The notes under the pieces are model-generated. The model was not told where the DNA came from, made no database searches, and saw nothing but the letters and a program-made list of their open reading frames with translations. Shown here piece by piece: positions 1-9,541 of a DNA stretch of 64,000 bases. The position numbers and the translations under genes are program-made. How positions within the stretch are numbered: the first letter of the stretch is position 1; each line of letters begins with the position of its first letter. Source of the DNA: Tenacibaculum holothuriorum (GTDB taxonomy: Bacteria; Bacteroidota; Bacteroidia; Flavobacteriales; Flavobacteriaceae); the NCBI RefSeq assembly GCF_002120225.1, contig NZ_LAPZ01000009.1:25362-89361 (forward strand), read 5' to 3'.

Positions 1-1
1 A

Positions 2-613
2 AACAAGGAAGTGTTTGTCAAGGTGATTGAAAAATCAAAAGATGAAGCAACTGAATATTCAGCACCATTGGCCAATAGGAAAATGGCGGATTGTACGCCC
101 GAAGAACAAATCGTGAAAATCAACGAAAGGGAAATCCGTAAGAAGCACATCGAGAATAACAAACAGTTTGAAGAAGTTGTGCAAATGATTAGAGAGACTA
201 AATATGTTGAGACGAAGAGGACACTTTCCACAGATGAAATGGTGGTATTTTCGATATCACTTTTTGAGAACAATGTGGATTATATGAGCCAACAGAAATA
301 CTTTTCAAAATTGTTAGGCAATACTTCGAAGATGACCAGAGTTGAAATTGTAGAGAATTTTAAGAAGAATTTCAAAAAGGAAATCTTTCATAAGTTGATA
401 CGCTATATGCTTACCAAGCAAGTGCATTTTGGCGAGAGCAATCAAGTGAATAACCTGACCAACATTTCATTCTATAATGCAATGCGAGGCTACTACAAAT
501 CCAAGATTTCAGACATTGAAAAAGCATATACTGAAAAACGAGACAAGCGCGAAAAGCGATTGAAAGAGCGAATAGCAGTTCTTGAAAAGAAAATTCAGGA
601 ACTAAACGATTAG
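2..613 (+). CDS. ParB-like ICE protein, C-terminal part (5' end outside window)
   Basis: The reading frame is open to the left edge, so this is probably the C-terminal part of a longer protein; the GTG at 11 is the first possible start inside the window but need not be real. The visible ~200 residues are lysine- and glutamate-rich and end in a predicted coiled coil (KRDKREKRLKERIAVLEKK). The sequence resembles the C-terminal region of ParB-domain proteins found near one end of Bacteroidetes conjugative elements, where they are presumed to act in partition or maintenance. The diagnostic ParB N-terminal domain is not in the window, so the call depends on resemblance and context. A terminator follows immediately, separating it from the defence genes. 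Confidence 0.55.
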   Translation, partial: NKEVFVKVIEKSKDEATEYSAPLANRKMADCTPEEQIVKINEREIRKKHIENNKQFEEVVQMIRETKYVETKRTLSTDEMVVFSISLFENNVDYMSQQKYFSKLLGNTSKMTRVEIVENFKKNFKKEIFHKLIRYMLTKQVHFGESNQVNNLTNISFYNAMRGYYKSKISDIEKAYTEKRDKREKRLKERIAVLEKKIQELND

Positions 614-625
614 CTTTTGTTGTTT

Positions 626-665
626 GAAGAGGAGTTGGCGCTCTTGCGCGCTCTTCTTCTTTTTT
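626..665 (+). terminator. Rho-independent-type terminator after ParB-like gene
   Basis: The arms GAAGAGGAG (626-634) and CTCTTCTTC (651-659) pair with a single G-U wobble and are followed by a run of T. The site is 13 bases after the stop codon of the ParB-like gene and would isolate it from the downstream defence operon. Confidence 0.7.
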
Positions 666-822
666 ATTCTAACGAACTGATATATTTTGAAGTGACAGGA
701 AATATTCTATCTATTCAAACATTTCTTTCGGTAAATTTCAACTATATTTAAAGTCAATTTTAACTAAAAACTATTCGGCACAATTAATTTCATTCTGATA
801 ATTTGAAAGTGCTTACTATAAT

Positions 823-2289
823 TTGAGAACTTTTGAACTAGAAGAAATAAAATTAATCCTTGAACACGCACCAAGTGTCAAGATTTTGAAATCCCGTAAC
901 CGGGAACTCATATTACTTTTTCTTATATCCACTTTTCCCGATACAAGCAAAAGCCATCCCTACGATTTTCTACATTCTAAACTTACAGACCACCTAGAAA
1001 GCATTCAGCTAGAGGAAGATGACGAAAGTGATTTACAATTTGCTGATAGCTATGAAATGAAGGCAAATAAGCTACTGAAAAGGTGGACTCGAATGGGTTT
1101 TCTAACAAGTTTTAGAAATGAAAACGGGTCAGATTACTACCAACTTACCAGCCATACTACCAAAACCCTTATATGGTTAGAGAGTCTAAAGAAAAAAGAA
1201 TTTGTTGGCACCGAATCCAAATTCAAAGAAGTATTCAATCAATTAAAAGAACTTGTAGAATGGACTAACGATGATGTTGAAAAACGTATTGAAATCCTAG
1301 AGGATAGAAAGCGTGAGATTGAAAAAGAGATTGATGATTTAAAGATACGTGGCACGGTAGATACGTACCAAGAATATGAAATAATACCAAGATTTCAAAA
1401 CATCAACGATACAGCGAAAGAACTTCTATCTGACTTTAAAGAGGTAGAGCTGAATTTCAAGGAAATTTCAAAAGAGATTTATTTAAAACATACTAATACC
1501 GAACTATCAAAAAAGGATGTACTCTCGTTCACTTTTGATGCTATTGATAAGTTGAAGAAAAGTCATCAAGGAAAAAGTTTTTATGCGTTTTGGCAATTTC
1601 TTATTGATAGAGGTTTGAAGACGGAATGGAATAAACTTATAGAAGAACTATTAGTCAATTTACAAGAAAAGGGTATTGAGATAGATGACGATTTTCTACT
1701 TGGCATAAAAAACAATCTTTTTGAAACTGGTCTACAAGTATACAGGTCTAATGATAAGATGGCCGAAAAAGTGAGTAATATTATTCGGGAAAGTGATTCT
1801 ATAAACAAAGAAAGTTTGAAGAAACTACTTGCAGAAATAAAAAACCTTTTAATCCAGTCAAGTAAATTACCTAAGGTTCCGGATATATCAATTTTATTGG
1901 AAGGAGAACCTGAAATAGAACTAAATTTTGATAAACGGTTGACGCTTGAAAAGAAAAAGAGCAGAAACTATGACCAGCGCCCTAAAATTAATACCAAGAA
2001 CATAGAACAATCGAATCAGTTTAAAAAAATAGCTAGTAAACGCCCAGTCAATAAAAAAATACTGAACGATAATATTGTTCGTGTTATTAAAGAAAAAGGT
2101 CAAGCATCCTTAGCTGAAATTATACAGGAACAAGGTGGAATAAATCAAGGTCTTCCAGAAGTCTTCGGGTATTTTAGTGTGCTGAAGAATTTTAAACATA
2201 CGTTTAATGACAAGAAAGAGACTCAAATCATATTTGATGAAGCTGAAAATAAAACTATAAAAATCCCGGAAATAATAATTACAAAATGA
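823..2289 (+). CDS. jetA: Wadjet type I protein JetA (DUF3375, MukF/kleisin-like)
   Basis: JetA is the kleisin-like subunit of Wadjet, an SMC-type complex that recognises small closed circular DNA and passes it to the JetD nuclease. The 488-residue product has a winged-helix-like N-terminal half, a central predicted coiled coil (about residues 150-180, rich in E and K) and a basic C-terminal region, as in DUF3375 proteins. It is the first gene of jetABCD and overlaps jetB by 4 bp (ATGA). The start is odd: a stop at 799-801 closes the frame and no ATG lies upstream of the conserved N-terminal region. TTG at 823 is the only reasonable start, which may limit expression. Identity rests mainly on gene order and size and is strong because all four jet genes are present. 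Confidence 0.85.
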   Translation: MRTFELEEIKLILEHAPSVKILKSRNRELILLFLISTFPDTSKSHPYDFLHSKLTDHLESIQLEEDDESDLQFADSYEMKANKLLKRWTRMGFLTSFRNENGSDYYQLTSHTTKTLIWLESLKKKEFVGTESKFKEVFNQLKELVEWTNDDVEKRIEILEDRKREIEKEIDDLKIRGTVDTYQEYEIIPRFQNINDTAKELLSDFKEVELNFKEISKEIYLKHTNTELSKKDVLSFTFDAIDKLKKSHQGKSFYAFWQFLIDRGLKTEWNKLIEELLVNLQEKGIEIDDDFLLGIKNNLFETGLQVYRSNDKMAEKVSNIIRESDSINKESLKKLLAEIKNLLIQSSKLPKVPDISILLEGEPEIELNFDKRLTLEKKKSRNYDQRPKINTKNIEQSNQFKKIASKRPVNKKILNDNIVRVIKEKGQASLAEIIQEQGGINQGLPEVFGYFSVLKNFKHTFNDKKETQIIFDEAENKTIKIPEIIITK

Positions 2290-2870
2290 GCGGATTAAAA
2301 TCAAATTTAGAAGAATACTCTTTGGCCGTTGTTCGGTTGCTCAAAGGAACGGTCAACAGTAGTGACATTGTTTGGGACGATGTATTACTTTATAGAACAG
2401 CAATTCAAAAGTACGTTAACGTAATTGGATTGGAACTTATAATTAAAGAAGATGATGGCTATGCATTTTTAAAACAGTTTAATATAGATGATGATGACAA
2501 CACCATCGGTCTTGTCTCTAGAAAACAAGTTGGGTTTGAGACCTCTGTGTTACTTGTTGTTTTAAGACAGATATTGGAAGATTTTGAAAATAATCCTACA
2601 GATTTTAGTGGCTCTGAAAAGTTTATCGATAGAGACGAATTAATTGACCAAATTGAGCTTTTTCTACCAGATAAATATGATAAAATAGGTTACCTCAAAG
2701 ATTTAGAAAACTATATTAAAAGAATCGAAAAACTAGGCTACATCAAAAAAGTAGATGAAGATGACCGTAATGTTCGATACAAAATCCACAAAATCATTAA
2801 GGAAAAAGTAAACATTGATGCTTTAGAAGAATTTAAAATCAAATTGAATGAATATGTTGAGTCTATTTAG
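2286..2870 (+). CDS. jetB: Wadjet type I protein JetB (DUF4194, MukE-like)
   Basis: JetB is the MukE-like winged-helix subunit that binds the kleisin in Wadjet complexes. The 194-residue length and the all-alpha/winged-helix pattern fit DUF4194; conserved-looking segments include SRKQVGFETSVLLVVLRQIL near residue 75 and a C-terminal ENYIKRIEKLGYIKK helix-strand. It starts inside the jetA stop (ATGA) and its 3' end overlaps jetC by 23 bp, so the subunits are probably translationally coupled. The short size and position between JetA and the SMC ATPase leave little room for another assignment. Confidence 0.87.
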   Translation: MSGLKSNLEEYSLAVVRLLKGTVNSSDIVWDDVLLYRTAIQKYVNVIGLELIIKEDDGYAFLKQFNIDDDDNTIGLVSRKQVGFETSVLLVVLRQILEDFENNPTDFSGSEKFIDRDELIDQIELFLPDKYDKIGYLKDLENYIKRIEKLGYIKKVDEDDRNVRYKIHKIIKEKVNIDALEEFKIKLNEYVESI

Positions 2871-5800
2871 TACGAGGTCGGATACATCTGGATTTAGGCT
2901 CAATTATTTGGAAGTATATAATTGGGGAACTTTTGATGGAGAAATAATAAAAATTGCACCGAAGGGAAACAATTCATTGCTCACAGGAGCTAATGGGTCA
3001 GGCAAGACAACTTTTATTGATGCGCTGTTAACATTGTTAGTACCTCAAAAAAAGGATAGGTTTTATAATCAATCTTCTGGTGCGGAAAAAAAAGGTGACC
3101 GTACTGAAGAAAGTTATGTCTTAGGAAACTACGGAACAATACTGAAAGAAGGTGCTAGTAGTGCAACTGCTCAGCGGTTGAGAACCAAAGATACTTACTC
3201 TATTTTGTTGGCCTCATTTTCAAATACAGACCAGCGAACAATCACACTTTTTCAACTAAGATGGTTTTCAGGGAACGATATGAAACGTAGTTTTGGTATC
3301 GCTCACGTCCCACTATCAATTGAAACACATTTTCCAAAGTTTGATGATAAAAACATATGGAAGCATAGACTGGAACAAGAATTCAATTCAAATAGCTCAA
3401 AAAATAAAATTGAGTTCTTTGACAACTACCCTTCAAAGTATGCAAAACGTCTAGTAAGCATTCTTGGTATGAAATCGTTAAAAGCGCTAAAACTGTTTAA
3501 TCAAACAGTTGGTATTAAGGTGCTTGAAGATTTAGATGGCTTTATCAGAATCAATATGCTTGATGATAAAGAACCAGAAGCTAGATATGTTGAATTACAT
3601 AATAGCTTTATAACCTTACGTAGTGCAAAAAATAAGATTGATAAAACGAAAGAACAGCTTAAGCAACTAGAGCCCATAAGTAATCTTGCAACCAAACTAG
3701 CTGATAAGAATATTCGTAAAGACCAGTTAGAAAATTCAAGAGACTTGGCTGTACTTTGGTTTTCTCAAAAGGGGAATGAACTTTTTCTTGATGAGAAAAA
3801 AAGACTAGGGACTCTTAAGAGTAAAGTAGAAGCCGAATTAGCTATTCTGGAAGATGAGGAAAACACACTCAGGGAAGACCTGAGTATTTTAGTACAGCAA
3901 ATTCAAAATGATGAAATAAGTGCCCAAATAGATAAGCTAACAAAGGACATTAAAATCATTGATGCAAAGAGGTCACAGAGGCAAACCAAACTCGATGCAT
4001 ATAATATATTGTCCCGAGTATTAACCTTAGATGAGAATCCAACTGAAACTTCTTTTCAGGAAAATCAAAACAATGCGAGTAAAAAAGCTGTAGAAACCGA
4101 TAAGCGAAGGACTAAGTATATAGAGGAAAAAGCATCACTTGAAACAGAGATTACCAATATAGGTAAAGATTCAGAAACTATTGTTGAGACTATAAAAACG
4201 TTGAGAGAAAATGGTAATAACATTTCTGGTCGGGTAGCATCTATTCGCGATGAAATATTAGCAAAGACAGGAGCAACTAAAAAAGAAATACCGTTTGTCG
4301 GGGAGTTAATCAAAGTTACCGATGAAGAGGCAAAGTGGCATCCTTCTATTGAGAAAGTACTCCACTCATTTGCTCTAAGGCTGATAGTTCCAGAAAAGTA
4401 CTATAAAACTGTAAATAATTATGTTAATGATACAGACTTAAAAGGTAAAATAACATACATACGGTATAAAGACTCCTTCTCGCTGAGTGCCTTGAATACT
4501 TATATGCCAGATGAAAATGAACTTATAAGTAAACTTAATTTTAAAATTGATTCACCATATGCGGATTTCGTTGAATATAATATTCAGTCTCGATTCAATT
4601 ATTTCTGCGCAGAAGATATGAATACCTTCGCAAAAGAGGAAAAAGCCATAACCATTAATGGGCTAATAAAAAGAGGAAAAGGAAATCACGAGAAAGATGA
4701 CAGGCCGCGCATAAATTCTAGAAATAATTATGTGCTTGGATGGGATAACAAGACTAAAATAGAATCCCTGCGTACCGAATATAACCAACTTCAAGAAAAG
4801 AGCAACAAAGCTGCTGAGAAACGAAAGTCTTTGGATTCATCAATTAAAGAATTGGGGATATTAAATAAAAATTACAATAAACTTCTAGATTCTTACCCAG
4901 TTTTTGACGATATAGATTGGAAAAAGTATGCATTGGAAATTCAAGATATAAAAGATACCATTAAACAACTAGAAGATGGTAACGACAAAGCTAAAGCACT
5001 CAGAGAAAGAAAGGAAAAGCTAGATGAAGATATCAAAAAGAAAGTAGCTGAGAAGAAGCCGAAGAATGAAATAATATTTAATACTAACAGAGAACTTAAA
5101 GAAATTGACAGGGAACTTGATGAATTTGGTTCTCAAATTAAACTATTATCTGAAACGGATGTTGACCTATCAAATTTCGATACTTCAGGCCTTGCTTTAA
5201 GTGAATTACAATTTGGTAATTTTAAAACAATCAGGTCAACATTTCAAGAGGAAAATTTAAAAGCCATAGGTGATGTTAATACGTCAATCTCTAAAACCAG
5301 AGAAAAACTAAGTCCTAAAATAGCTGCGTTCAAAAGTCCTGATAGAAAGATTTTAGACCAATATCCAGATTGGGGTTCCGATGTAAATGAGCTGTCTAGC
5401 AATCTTGACCACTTGTATCAATATCAAAACCTTTATCAAAAGTTGAAAGATGAAGATTTGCCTAGTTTCCAAACCAAGTTTGATACTTATTTAGAAGATA
5501 CCATTATTGATAAAGTTGGTGCCTTCAATTTCTTTTTTGAAAAATGGATTGAGGAAATTAAGAAAACAATAAAAACTCTCAATGCTTCTCTTTACGCTAT
5601 TGATTTTGAAGTCGCGCCTGCAAAAACATACATTCAATTGTCTGAAAGAATGGCTTTATCAGAACAAGCAGATGATTTTAGAAAATTACTGCACGAAGCG
5701 TTACCAGACGTGTCACAGATTACGACTACTGAAGCAAAACGTAACCACTTTGAAAATTATATTGAACCGCTAATTGAGCGGTTGGAAGATGAAAAATGGC

Positions 5801-6255
5801 GTAAGCAAGCTCTGGATGTGCGTTTTTGGTTTAAGTATAGAGCTGAAGAATTTGCACGAGAAGATGACCATAAACTTGCAACCTATGAAAGTATGAGTCA
5901 TAGGTCTGGAGGTCAAAAAGCTCAACTCACTTATACCATATTAGGTGCTGCGATTGCATATCAATTTGGACTTACATCAACGGAAGGTCTAGAAGCAAAT
6001 TCCTTTAGGTTTGTAGCTATTGATGAGGCCTTCAAAGCACAGGACCAAGATAAGTCAGAGTATCTATTAAAGTTATGCGAGCAGTTACATCTTCAAGTGT
6101 TAGTGGTAACACCTAGTGATAATATTGAAATTGTAGAGCCGTATATATCGTTCGTACACTTTACAGAAATCGAAAAAGGTAAAAAGAGCTCACTCTATGA
6201 TATGCCAATAGAACAGTTTCAACAAGAAAGTGAAAAATATCTGAGCGTAGAATGA
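2848..6255 (+). CDS. jetC: Wadjet type I protein JetC (SMC/MukB-like ATPase)
   Basis: JetC is the SMC-like motor of Wadjet and should extrude DNA loops using ATP. The 1,135-residue protein has a Walker A motif GANGSGKTTFIDAL near residue 48, long charged coiled-coil arms flanking a hinge-like middle (about residues 470-620), an ABC signature SHRSGGQKAQ near residue 1018 and a Walker B region VAIDEAFKAQDQDKS near residue 1056. Both ATP-binding halves look intact. The gene overlaps jetB by 23 bp and jetD by 4 bp. SbcC- or RecN-type housekeeping proteins were considered, but they do not occur between DUF4194 and Toprim-nuclease partners. Confidence 0.92.
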   Translation: MNMLSLFSTRSDTSGFRLNYLEVYNWGTFDGEIIKIAPKGNNSLLTGANGSGKTTFIDALLTLLVPQKKDRFYNQSSGAEKKGDRTEESYVLGNYGTILKEGASSATAQRLRTKDTYSILLASFSNTDQRTITLFQLRWFSGNDMKRSFGIAHVPLSIETHFPKFDDKNIWKHRLEQEFNSNSSKNKIEFFDNYPSKYAKRLVSILGMKSLKALKLFNQTVGIKVLEDLDGFIRINMLDDKEPEARYVELHNSFITLRSAKNKIDKTKEQLKQLEPISNLATKLADKNIRKDQLENSRDLAVLWFSQKGNELFLDEKKRLGTLKSKVEAELAILEDEENTLREDLSILVQQIQNDEISAQIDKLTKDIKIIDAKRSQRQTKLDAYNILSRVLTLDENPTETSFQENQNNASKKAVETDKRRTKYIEEKASLETEITNIGKDSETIVETIKTLRENGNNISGRVASIRDEILAKTGATKKEIPFVGELIKVTDEEAKWHPSIEKVLHSFALRLIVPEKYYKTVNNYVNDTDLKGKITYIRYKDSFSLSALNTYMPDENELISKLNFKIDSPYADFVEYNIQSRFNYFCAEDMNTFAKEEKAITINGLIKRGKGNHEKDDRPRINSRNNYVLGWDNKTKIESLRTEYNQLQEKSNKAAEKRKSLDSSIKELGILNKNYNKLLDSYPVFDDIDWKKYALEIQDIKDTIKQLEDGNDKAKALRERKEKLDEDIKKKVAEKKPKNEIIFNTNRELKEIDRELDEFGSQIKLLSETDVDLSNFDTSGLALSELQFGNFKTIRSTFQEENLKAIGDVNTSISKTREKLSPKIAAFKSPDRKILDQYPDWGSDVNELSSNLDHLYQYQNLYQKLKDEDLPSFQTKFDTYLEDTIIDKVGAFNFFFEKWIEEIKKTIKTLNASLYAIDFEVAPAKTYIQLSERMALSEQADDFRKLLHEALPDVSQITTTEAKRNHFENYIEPLIERLEDEKWRKQALDVRFWFKYRAEEFAREDDHKLATYESMSHRSGGQKAQLTYTILGAAIAYQFGLTSTEGLEANSFRFVAIDEAFKAQDQDKSEYLLKLCEQLHLQVLVVTPSDNIEIVEPYISFVHFTEIEKGKKSSLYDMPIEQFQQESEKYLSVE

Positions 6256-7400
6256 TATCATCTGCAGAAATAAAGAAGAAGGCTAAGAAGAGTTACGCCA
6301 CGTTTTTATCATCACTGATAAATCAAGAGAGTATATTCCCTTTAGAAATTAGGGGTAATAAATCCCCTGGAAAAACACTTGAAACGTATAGAAAAGAAAT
6401 GGATGATTTGTTGTCTTCCTCAAAAGCCAATAAAACATATGCTTACACTATAGATTGTGTTAAAACTAAAACGCGATTCATTGGTTCTCAGAGTTTGCCA
6501 AAACGTATCTACTTTTCAAGCGAGCAGGATTATGTAGGTTATTTGAACAAAACAAATGAGGTAAAAAAATTCAAAGAATTACTGCAAATAACTTTAATAA
6601 ATTTCCCCAAGCTTAAAGAGTGGTTAAGTAATAATCCATTAAGAGTGATTGCTAAACTGGAAGAATGGGACGATATTTTAAAAGTGATTAGCTACTTCGG
6701 TACAAATTCCAATCCCAATCTTTACATAAGAGAGTTACCGATAAAAGTGCATACAAAATTCATTGAAAGGAATAAATCTATACTAAGGGAGTTGCTTGAT
6801 ATTGTTGTAGTAGATAGTTTAAATAATGATGAGAAAAAGCACTTTGAGTCAAGATTTAATCTAAAATATAATGAACCCTTAGTGCGCTTCAGACTCTTGG
6901 ATAAACTTATCGCTCAAAATTTCTTTTCTGGTTTAGAAGACGTTACTATTAAGATTAGTGATTTTTCCAAATTGGACTTATCTATTAAAAAGGTATTGAT
7001 AGTAGAAAATCTTATGAACCTTTTGACATTGCCCAGTATGCCTAATACGATGGCGATTTTTGGCCAAGGATTCAAGGTATTATCACTAAAGAATATTAAA
7101 TGGTTAAAAGAGTGTCAAATATATTATTGGGGAGATTTAGATGCACAGGGATTTGAGATTCTTTCTGGTTTCCGAAGTCACTATAAACAGACAAAAAGCT
7201 TGATGATGGACAAGGTGACATTTGATAAATATTATGAAGACGACTTAGAGACTAAATCTAAAGTCGCTTTACTTTCAAATCTCAATGAAGTCGAGAACCA
7301 AATGCACCAAATGCTTTTCACCAACAAATGGCGCTTAGAGCAAGAGAAAATCCCAATGGATTATACCCTGCTACAACTTAAAACACTAACCGAACAATAA
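6252..7400 (+). CDS. jetD: Wadjet type I nuclease subunit JetD (DUF3322 plus DUF2220 Toprim)
   Basis: JetD is the Toprim-fold nuclease, related to topoisomerase VI subunit A, that cleaves the DNA held by JetABC. The 382-residue product has an N-terminal DUF3322-like region and a C-terminal DUF2220 region. The motif YYWGDLDAQGFEIL (around residue 294) supplies the DxD metal-binding acidic pair, and IVENLMNLLTLP (around residue 250) supplies the conserved upstream glutamate. The start overlaps the jetC stop by 4 bp. The OLD-family gene begins only 9 bp after the stop with no terminator, so transcription probably continues into it. Confidence 0.9.
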   Translation: MISSAEIKKKAKKSYATFLSSLINQESIFPLEIRGNKSPGKTLETYRKEMDDLLSSSKANKTYAYTIDCVKTKTRFIGSQSLPKRIYFSSEQDYVGYLNKTNEVKKFKELLQITLINFPKLKEWLSNNPLRVIAKLEEWDDILKVISYFGTNSNPNLYIRELPIKVHTKFIERNKSILRELLDIVVVDSLNNDEKKHFESRFNLKYNEPLVRFRLLDKLIAQNFFSGLEDVTIKISDFSKLDLSIKKVLIVENLMNLLTLPSMPNTMAIFGQGFKVLSLKNIKWLKECQIYYWGDLDAQGFEILSGFRSHYKQTKSLMMDKVTFDKYYEDDLETKSKVALLSNLNEVENQMHQMLFTNKWRLEQEKIPMDYTLLQLKTLTEQ

Positions 7401-7409
7401 TAAAAACCA

Positions 7410-9539
7410 ATGTACATATCCAACGTATCCATAGTCAACTATAAAAGTTTCAGAAATACTAAATTCTCTTTTAAGGAGGGTATTAATACAATTATAGGTG
7501 AAAATGGGTCTGGAAAGACCAATTTATTTCGTGCCATCCGTTTGCTTCTAGACGATAACCTTCTGAGGATGTCTTATAAGTTAAATGAGAATGATTTTAA
7601 TAGACACCTAGGGCCATTTCAAGGGCATTGGATAATTATAAGTATTGAATTTAGTGACTTATCGCCAGACGAGGAAATACAATCTTTATTTATTCACGGA
7701 ACTGGCGATGCAGCACAAGAAAAGCTTACACAAGCAACATATACTCTTTTGTTTAGACCAAAGCCCGATGTGCGTCTTAGATTATCTGATTTAGCAGAAG
7801 GCGATACTGAGGGAATGAATGCAATCCTGAACGAATTATCTATTGATGATTATGAAACAAAGTTTACTGGGAAAAGTACCGTAGATTTTAATGATGAAGA
7901 TGTTTACAAAGACATTGTAGGTGACTTTGAAAATGTAAAATTTCGCTTTCCTGATGATGCATCTAAAATAGGAGTACTTATACCACATCAGCTTTCTATT
8001 TCTAGGGAAATATCGTTTACATTTATCCAGGCACTTAGAGATGTTGTCTCTGATTTTCATAATAATCGAACAAATCCTTTGTTAACATTATTAAAAGCCA
8101 AAAGTGAAGATATAGATGAAGCGGATTACGCAAACATCTCGGACCAGGTTTTGGCATTGAATGAGTCTATAGAACAATTGCCAGATGTACTAGATATCAC
8201 CAAAAACATTTCGCAAACCATAAAGGAGACAGTTGGCGAAACCTACTCACCTTCGTCGCTCAGTATTAAATCAAGTTTGTCAGATGAAGCTAACAAACTT
8301 TTACAATCCCTAAAGCTGTTTATTGGAGAACCAGGAGAAGACCACGAAGGAGGAATTCACGAATTAAGTCTTGGTGGTGCAAACCTCATTTATCTAACGT
8401 TAAAACTATTGGAGTTTAAATACCAAAAGGCTAACGAGACCTTCGCTAATTTCTTATTGATTGAAGAGCCAGAAGCCCATATTCATACACATATTCAAAA
8501 AACGTTATTCGATAAACTTGATTATGGCGATACCCAGATTATATATTCAACACATTCTACACAGATTTCAGAAGTAAGCAACCTTTCAAACATCAATGTA
8601 CTAAGCAAGAAAAGTAATTATGCGGTGGCTTATCAACCCGCTACTGGTTTGGATGAACCAAGAATTGTTAAACTAGAAAGATACCTCGATGCCATAAGAA
8701 CAAATCTACTTTTCGCAAAAGGTGTTATTCTCGTAGAAGGAGATGCTGAAGAAATCTTGATTCCATCACTTATAAAAAAAGTATTAGGTTTTAGTCTTGA
8801 TGAAATTGGTGTAAGTATAATAAATATTAGAAGTACAGGCTTTGAAAATATTGCCGATATTTTTCACGATGATAGAATTCAGAGAAACTGCGCCATACTT
8901 ACCGATTTAGACACGTCAATTACTGCTGTGGCTATCCAAGAAGGAGATTCAGAAGCGATTAAAAAATATAAAACCAAATGCTACAATTCCGAAAGAAAAG
9001 GTCGTGAAAGACAAGAGAGTATAACCGCTTATATCGATGGAAACCGATGGCTTGAGGCTTTTTACGCTCACCATACATTTGAAGTGGATTTCTTGATGGC
9101 GAATGATTCAGAAGTCATGACAAATATCGTTGAACAAGTTTATACAGACCCACCCACGATTGCGTTGGCTAAAGAAGAATTGGAATCTGATGATGTTGCC
9201 ATTGCTGGAAAAAGGATTTTGACTATGGCCAAACAAGAAGGAAAAGGATGGTTCGCTATATTGCTTGGAAACAATATAGATTCCAATACCGCTATTCCTA
9301 ATTATATCTTGCAGGCCGTTCAGTTTGCTACACCAAAGATGAATAGAGAAATAGTTGCCGGTATTCTTAATCATAGAATGAAAGTTTTGCTTGCTGATGG
9401 GCAAGACTTAGCGTTTGATGCCTTTAAAAATAACCTTAATCGTTATCGCAAATCAGAAATCGAATTACCTCAAATCATTGATGAGTTTGAAACGATTGTT
9501 TTGGCCGATAGAGGTTTGGATTTTTTAAGACTGCTTTAA
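7410..9539 (+). CDS. gajA: OLD-family ATPase/Toprim nuclease, GajA-like (Gabija)
   Basis: In Gabija, GajA is an ATP-regulated DNA endonuclease that acts with the helicase GajB against phage. The 709-residue protein has an N-terminal ABC-type ATPase: Walker A GENGSGKTNLFRA near residue 29, signature LSLGGANL near residue 323, Walker B LLIEEPEAHIHTH near residue 350 and an H-loop YSTHSTQIS near residue 379. A Toprim domain follows, with VILVEGDAEE near residue 439 and AILTDLDTS near residue 496. It is longer than the best-studied GajA (about 580 residues), with extra C-terminal sequence. The partner helicase starts 2 bp after its stop. Placement directly behind jetD is unusual. Another class of OLD nuclease-helicase pair is possible. 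Confidence 0.8.
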   Translation: MYISNVSIVNYKSFRNTKFSFKEGINTIIGENGSGKTNLFRAIRLLLDDNLLRMSYKLNENDFNRHLGPFQGHWIIISIEFSDLSPDEEIQSLFIHGTGDAAQEKLTQATYTLLFRPKPDVRLRLSDLAEGDTEGMNAILNELSIDDYETKFTGKSTVDFNDEDVYKDIVGDFENVKFRFPDDASKIGVLIPHQLSISREISFTFIQALRDVVSDFHNNRTNPLLTLLKAKSEDIDEADYANISDQVLALNESIEQLPDVLDITKNISQTIKETVGETYSPSSLSIKSSLSDEANKLLQSLKLFIGEPGEDHEGGIHELSLGGANLIYLTLKLLEFKYQKANETFANFLLIEEPEAHIHTHIQKTLFDKLDYGDTQIIYSTHSTQISEVSNLSNINVLSKKSNYAVAYQPATGLDEPRIVKLERYLDAIRTNLLFAKGVILVEGDAEEILIPSLIKKVLGFSLDEIGVSIINIRSTGFENIADIFHDDRIQRNCAILTDLDTSITAVAIQEGDSEAIKKYKTKCYNSERKGRERQESITAYIDGNRWLEAFYAHHTFEVDFLMANDSEVMTNIVEQVYTDPPTIALAKEELESDDVAIAGKRILTMAKQEGKGWFAILLGNNIDSNTAIPNYILQAVQFATPKMNREIVAGILNHRMKVLLADGQDLAFDAFKNNLNRYRKSEIELPQIIDEFETIVLADRGLDFLRLL

Positions 9540-9541
9540 AT

